Assembly: GCA_026421245.1 (NCBI GenBank)
Contig: JAPKDJ010000016.1
Coordinates: 1 to 62,949, forward strand
DNA length: 62,949 nucleotides
Source: Akkermansiaceae bacterium
GTDB lineage: Bacteria > Verrucomicrobiota > Verrucomicrobiia > Verrucomicrobiales > Akkermansiaceae
Direction of reading: 5' to 3'
In this document: piece by piece, positions 59,304-62,949 of the stretch
Numbering within the stretch: position 1 is the stretch's first letter
Layout: every line of letters starts with the position of its first letter
Notes under the pieces: model-generated
Told to the model about the DNA's origin: nothing
Database searches by the model: none
Seen by the model: only the letters and a program-made list of their open reading frames with translations
Program-made: the position numbers and the translations under genes

Positions 59304-62300
59304 CTATGGTTTCCGAATTCGGAAAAAGAGGCGGCCAGATTCGCTGAGGGAATTGGCTGTCGCCGCATTAACCACTACTTCGGTACTGGCTCCCTGCGAT
59401 GGCAGGGTATCATCCAATTCTAGCCACTCTGAATCCAATGAGGTGGCGTAATCCAGGGCATAGTCGCGCCCAGGCGAAGAATTCCACACCAAGGTCACCT
59501 CTCCGGCGGCATCCCGCGTGATGCTGGTGATTTCAAATGGAGCACGCAATGCAGAACTGTATGTTAGGAGGCCTCCGTTTGCGACATCATTCAGGAGGAC
59601 TTTCGTCCCATCCTCTTTCACAGTGAAGAGTTCGATACTCGCATCCCCTCCACCGTTCCACCAAATGACTCGAATCGGGTAAATACCCGGTTCATCGACC
59701 TGGACAGCGAAGATGGAGTCCGCCGCTCCACGGGCGTTGGCTTCCTGACCCAAAGTCTTGCGCAGTCCGGGTTGATCATGTGGACCGCCTTCCATCCGGA
59801 AGCCATCGTCACTGTTCACGCCGAGAGTGACGAGTCCAGCCGTCGGAAACTCGATGAACATGGTAATTTCCGCGCTGGCGCCGTCGCTGATACCGTTTAC
59901 TCCCGGGACGCCCGGCATTTGGTCATCCAGCTCGAAGTTGCCTTTTGCATCTCCTTCAAACAAGCTCAGGTTGATCACCGTCGGGATCTCAAACTCGAGA
60001 AGCGAACCAACACCGATGCCTTCTCCTATCGCCGGGCCAAAAAGTTCCGGGTCGGCGAAGTTGTCGGCTGCGTTGCCTAGTTCGCCACCCAACGCGAGTT
60101 CCGTTTCTTCGAGTAAGTCCTCGCCTCCGGGAGGGAATTCGCTCAGAAAGACTCTCCACATAAATCCTGGATTGCCCGCCGAAGTGACCTGCATATCTGC
60201 CGTCAGGATTCCGAACCTAGGGGAAACAAAGTCGCCCGCATCTGCAGCAACAACATTTCCGTTGCTATCCCGCAACTCGATCACGAATGTGTGCTCGGAT
60301 CCGGTAGCAAAGGGTGCCGCTAGGGTATGGGTGAAATCGACCGCCCCCTGTTTCCTTTCGCTGGCGACCAATTCGACGGATTGCCCATCGATGAGAAGAG
60401 TGGTGCGCTCCAGATCAAATTTGCAGCCCTCGAAGTCGTTGGCGCGAAACTTAAATTGGTCCAGCGAGACAATCGTCGGTGAGTTGATCGCCGAAAGAAA
60501 GCAGCCGCTACCGCCTCCGATGCCCAAGGTGACCAGTGCGGTTTGCTCCGGGGATTTCCCGTGGACGATAGAGTGTGCACCGAGGCCGCCCCATCCCTTC
60601 TGGCCTGGCGTGGTCTCATCACCGTCATTGATCGCCATGCCGAGGCCAAACTGCGTTCCGAGTTCCAAGCTTTCGATACCCAAGGACTCCTTGGGCAGCT
60701 TGATCTCGTAGGTCGTCCGCTTCGCTTCGGAGTCGCGCGTCACAACTGCCTCGGTCCCCCCTGGTCCCGACTCGTGCATGGTGACGACGTCACCTAGGGC
60801 CCCTTCGACCCCACCGAGCGCGTAGTTGTAGAGAGCAATCTGCGTGTCTTGCTTGTCATTGGCGATCATGAGTTGAACGGAATCGCCGTTCCACGCGCTG
60901 TTGGCAGAGTTTTCATGATACTCGTCCGTCACCACGATGGCAAAATAGATATTGTCTAGATCGAAAGCGATCTGCACCGCCGAGGTCTGATCGTCGGGCC
61001 CCGTCCAGTTGCCGCCCCCCCAGAGCTCAAAGTTGATGAGTTCCTGATCTTCCCTCGCGCTCGCTTTCGGTGACCAGAACCTCGGGTCGGATAGAATTCC
61101 AATGCCGCCCCAATCGTTGAGTTCGCCGTCCAAGGCGATCGGTGATGTCACCGGACTGGCGAAATAGAACTCTTTACCCGATTCGATGTTATTGGCGGCG
61201 GCCAAGGTAACAAGTGCGGTCTCCTCAGGCGACTTGCCATGGACGATGGAGTGCGCCCCCAGGCCACCCCATCCCTTTTGACCTGGCGTATCCTTGTCAC
61301 CGTCGTTGATTGCCATTCCGAGGCCAAATTGTACTCCGCCAGTCAATTCATCGATATCGAGCGCCGACTTTGGCAGCTTGATTTCGTAAACGGTGCGTTT
61401 CGTTTCCGTATTCCGCGTCACAACTGCCTCGGTCCCCCCTGGTCCCGACTCGTGCAGGATGACGATCTCACCCAGGGCGTCTTCGACACCTCCGAGCGCA
61501 TAGTTGTAGAGTGCGATCTGGGCGTCGCGGGTATCGTTGGCGATCATGAGCTGGACCGAGTCGCCGTTCCACGCGCTGTTGGCCGAGTTCTCGTGGTACT
61601 CGTCTGTCACCACAAATCCGAAATAGACGTTCTCATCGTCGTAGACGACCCTTACCGTAGAGGTCTGATCATCGGGACCGGTCCAGTTGCCGCCCCCCCA
61701 GAGCTCAAAGTTGACGAGTTCCTGATCCTCTCTCGCGCTCGCTTTCGGTTCCCAGAATCTCGGATCCGCGACCACCTGGGCTCCGCTCCACTCGTCGAGT
61801 TTACCGTCGAGGACAATCGGGTTCGCTGCTTTAATGGCGGTGTAGTGTTCTTTTCCTTCTTCGATGTTATTGCCCTCCGGAAAGACTGGAGGTTCAAAGA
61901 GTGTGATCAGGGCAGTTTGCTCTGGAGATTTCCCATGGACAATGGAGTGAGCGCCCAAGCCGCCCCATCCTTTTTGTCCCGGCGTTGTCTCGTCGCCGTC
62001 GTTGATCGCCATTCCGAGTCCGAACTGCACTCCACTGGTGAGCTCGTCTAGCTCGAGCGCCGACTTTGGAAGCTTGATTTCGTAAACGGTGCGTTTCGTT
62101 TCCGTATTCCGCGTCACAACTGCCTCGGTCCCCCCTGGTCCCGACTCGTGCAGGATGACGATCTCACCCAGGGCGTCTTCGACACCTCCGAGCGCATAGT
62201 TGTAGAGTGCGATCTGGGCGTCGCGGGTATCGTTGGCGATCATGAGCTGGACCGAGTCGCCGTTCCACGCGCTGTTGGCCGAGTTCTCGTGGTACTCGTC

Positions 62301-62636
62301 TGTCACCACAAATCCGAAATAGACGTTCTCATCGTCGTAGACGACCCTTACCGCAGAGGTGTGATCGTCGGGACCGGTCCAGTTGCCTCCGCCCCAGAGC
62401 TCAAAGTTGATGAGTTCCTGATCTTCCCTCGCGCTCGCTTTCGGTGACCAGAACCTCGGATCTGCGATCACGTTGGCTCCAGACCACTCGGAGAGATCGC
62501 CATCAAGAACGATTGGGTTTTTGGCCTTTACCGCCGTGTAGAATTCTTTGCCCTCTTCGATATTGTTGGCTTGCGCTCCGGCTCCAAAAAAGAGCGCGAT
62601 TGCTAAATCAAGTTGTAAGATTCTTCGTATATTCAT
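59304..62636 (-). CDS. Large secreted protein with three CBM9-like domains and a PA14-like domain
   Basis: An 1110-residue protein with signal peptide MNIRRILQLDLAIALFFGAG and cleavage near AQAN. Three domains of about 225 residues follow: 24-255, 256-481 and 482-704. Each begins NNIExGKEFY, continues with (I/V)LDGxLxEWxG and DPRFWxPKASAREDQEL and holds FELWGGGNWTGPDD and VTDEYHENSANSAWNGDSVQ. This is the pattern of family 9-like carbohydrate-binding domains. Residues about 705-800 look Ig-like, and about 830-1020 resemble PA14 (VNSDDGFRMEGGPHD; GIYPIRVIWWNGGGDASIEL). The last 90 residues form another beta domain. No catalytic domain is seen, so it is likely a multivalent glycan binder or surface adhesin. 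Confidence 0.85.
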   Translation of the reverse strand: MNIRRILQLDLAIALFFGAGAQANNIEEGKEFYTAVKAKNPIVLDGDLSEWSGANVIADPRFWSPKASAREDQELINFELWGGGNWTGPDDHTSAVRVVYDDENVYFGFVVTDEYHENSANSAWNGDSVQLMIANDTRDAQIALYNYALGGVEDALGEIVILHESGPGGTEAVVTRNTETKRTVYEIKLPKSALELDELTSGVQFGLGMAINDGDETTPGQKGWGGLGAHSIVHGKSPEQTALITLFEPPVFPEGNNIEEGKEHYTAIKAANPIVLDGKLDEWSGAQVVADPRFWEPKASAREDQELVNFELWGGGNWTGPDDQTSTVRVVYDDENVYFGFVVTDEYHENSANSAWNGDSVQLMIANDTRDAQIALYNYALGGVEDALGEIVILHESGPGGTEAVVTRNTETKRTVYEIKLPKSALDIDELTGGVQFGLGMAINDGDKDTPGQKGWGGLGAHSIVHGKSPEETALVTLAAANNIESGKEFYFASPVTSPIALDGELNDWGGIGILSDPRFWSPKASAREDQELINFELWGGGNWTGPDDQTSAVQIAFDLDNIYFAIVVTDEYHENSANSAWNGDSVQLMIANDKQDTQIALYNYALGGVEGALGDVVTMHESGPGGTEAVVTRDSEAKRTTYEIKLPKESLGIESLELGTQFGLGMAINDGDETTPGQKGWGGLGAHSIVHGKSPEQTALVTLGIGGGSGCFLSAINSPTIVSLDQFKFRANDFEGCKFDLERTTLLIDGQSVELVASERKQGAVDFTHTLAAPFATGSEHTFVIELRDSNGNVVAADAGDFVSPRFGILTADMQVTSAGNPGFMWRVFLSEFPPGGEDLLEETELALGGELGNAADNFADPELFGPAIGEGIGVGSLLEFEIPTVINLSLFEGDAKGNFELDDQMPGVPGVNGISDGASAEITMFIEFPTAGLVTLGVNSDDGFRMEGGPHDQPGLRKTLGQEANARGAADSIFAVQVDEPGIYPIRVIWWNGGGDASIELFTVKEDGTKVLLNDVANGGLLTYSSALRAPFEITSITRDAAGEVTLVWNSSPGRDYALDYATSLDSEWLELDDTLPSQGASTEVVVNAATANSLSESGRLFFRIRKP
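61375..61657 (-). repeat. 283-base direct repeat, copy in domain 2
   Basis: By eye this stretch is base-for-base identical to 62071-62353, at an offset of 696 bases. Both lie in equivalent parts of two CBM9-like domains of the same gene. Outside this stretch the two copies differ at many third positions. Confidence 0.8.
62071..62353 (-). repeat. 283-base direct repeat, copy in domain 1
   Basis: This is the partner of 61375-61657. Right beside it, about 64 bases (62397-62460) match domain 3 (61021-61084) better than domain 2, so the copies are mosaic. Confidence 0.8.
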
Positions 62637-62782
62637 ATATTTATCAGGTATTAGTTGAGAGCATTTAACGCCAAAATCAGCAAAATCTCTCCAGACATCG
62701 ATGGATTAAAATATCCGTCAAAATCGGATTCAAGAACTCTCCAACATTCATGACCGTTCCGTCAAGCTGATTCCCCAGAAAA

Positions 62783-62949
62783 CTATTCGCGAAGAAGTCC
62801 GCCTTCTTTCATGACCTGTTTTGCCTCCGAGAATTCCGGGTCAATTTTCAAGGCCGTCAGCAACGCTTCTGAAGCCGCTTTTTTATCGCCGAGAGCCAGC
62901 AATGAACGCGCGAGCTGAGTATAAGATTTTGCGTTCCCACCGCCCAGCG
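62783..62949 (-). CDS. C-terminal end of a TPR-repeat protein (partial)
   Basis: The minus strand carries a frame that enters from beyond the window and stops at a TAG (62783-62785). The last 55 residues include SYTQLARSLLALGDKKAASE and ALLTALKIDPEFSEAKQVM, a typical tetratricopeptide repeat pair of helices with its conserved small residues and Pro. The rest of the protein is outside the window, so its role is unknown. It is upstream of the CBM9-like gene on the same strand, 147 bases away. Confidence 0.65.
   Translation of the reverse strand, partial: LGGGNAKSYTQLARSLLALGDKKAASEALLTALKIDPEFSEAKQVMKEGGLLRE

Noticed and set aside
61239..62447. Plus-strand frames opposite the CBM9-like gene that look repeated
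   Set aside because: They repeat only because the underlying minus-strand domains are duplicated. The minus-strand protein has a signal peptide and clear domains, so the plus-strand frames are shadows.
1..62949. CRISPR arrays, insertion sequences with intact transposase, prophage genes, rRNA genes
   Set aside because: I looked for regularly spaced direct repeats, transposase motifs, phage structural genes and rRNA-like sequence and saw none. Weak or highly diverged cases could be missed by eye.

Overview
The window reads as a chromosomal segment of a Verrucomicrobiota bacterium, probably Verrucomicrobiales. It combines families typical of the Planctomycetota-Verrucomicrobiota group (DUF1549/DUF1553 cytochromes, DUF1501, DUF1592/DUF1552, DUF1080, a HEAT-repeat haem protein, sulfatases, PEP-CTERM tails) with a peptidoglycan and division (dcw) cluster containing mraZ, ftsI, murE, mraY and ftsW. 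Planctomycetes usually lack such a cluster. Taxonomy is inferred from gene content only; no rRNA gene is present and I found no tRNA.

Layout: (1) 1-4938, end of an unknown gene, then a secreted haem protein overlapping an iduronate-2-sulfatase-like sulfatase. (2) 4943-11511, a minus-strand cytochrome c maturation operon (lipoprotein, ResB, CcsA) divergent from phosphatidylserine decarboxylase, then a short secreted ORF and an EamA permease. (3) 11564-25882, DUF1080 proteins, two DUF1549/DUF1553 cytochrome plus DUF1501 pairs, a DEAD-box helicase, a beta-propeller protein and an M15 peptidase remnant. (4) 25894-37103, the minus-strand dcw cluster mraZ-rsmH-ftsL-ftsI-murE-murF-mraY-murD-LysM-ftsW, with a MraZ-like operator upstream and a hairpin terminator over the ftsW stop. 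(5) 37500-42790, an outer-membrane porin, a thioredoxin-fold ferredoxin, a PEP-CTERM protein, holA, a reverse-transcriptase remnant and a PEP-CTERM tail remnant. (6) 42791-46623, two tandem beta-propeller proteins. (7) 46680-48230, a decayed stretch with a broken AraC regulator. (8) 48328-55236, a papain-like peptidase with an EF-hand/dockerin-like insertion, a DUF1592-type cytochrome, DUF1552 and a trypsin-like protease. (9) 55635-59262, a polysaccharide deacetylase, DUF1080, a SASA-type esterase and a decayed sulfatase. (10) 59304-62636, a large secreted protein with three near-identical CBM9-like domains and a PA14-like region, followed by the end of a TPR gene.

How it fits together: most accessory genes encode exported proteins for polysaccharide, sulfated-glycan and protein breakdown. 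Three times a Sec-exported CxxCH haem protein is followed by a protein with a twin-arginine signal (DUF1501, DUF1501, DUF1552), which suggests a repeated two-protein module in the cell envelope. The ResB-CcsA operon could supply covalent haem to these proteins. Several remnants (two sulfatases, M15 peptidase, AraC regulator, reverse transcriptase, PEP-CTERM tail, small secreted proteins) show that the accessory parts turn over quickly, while the dcw cluster, psd, holA and the helicase look intact.
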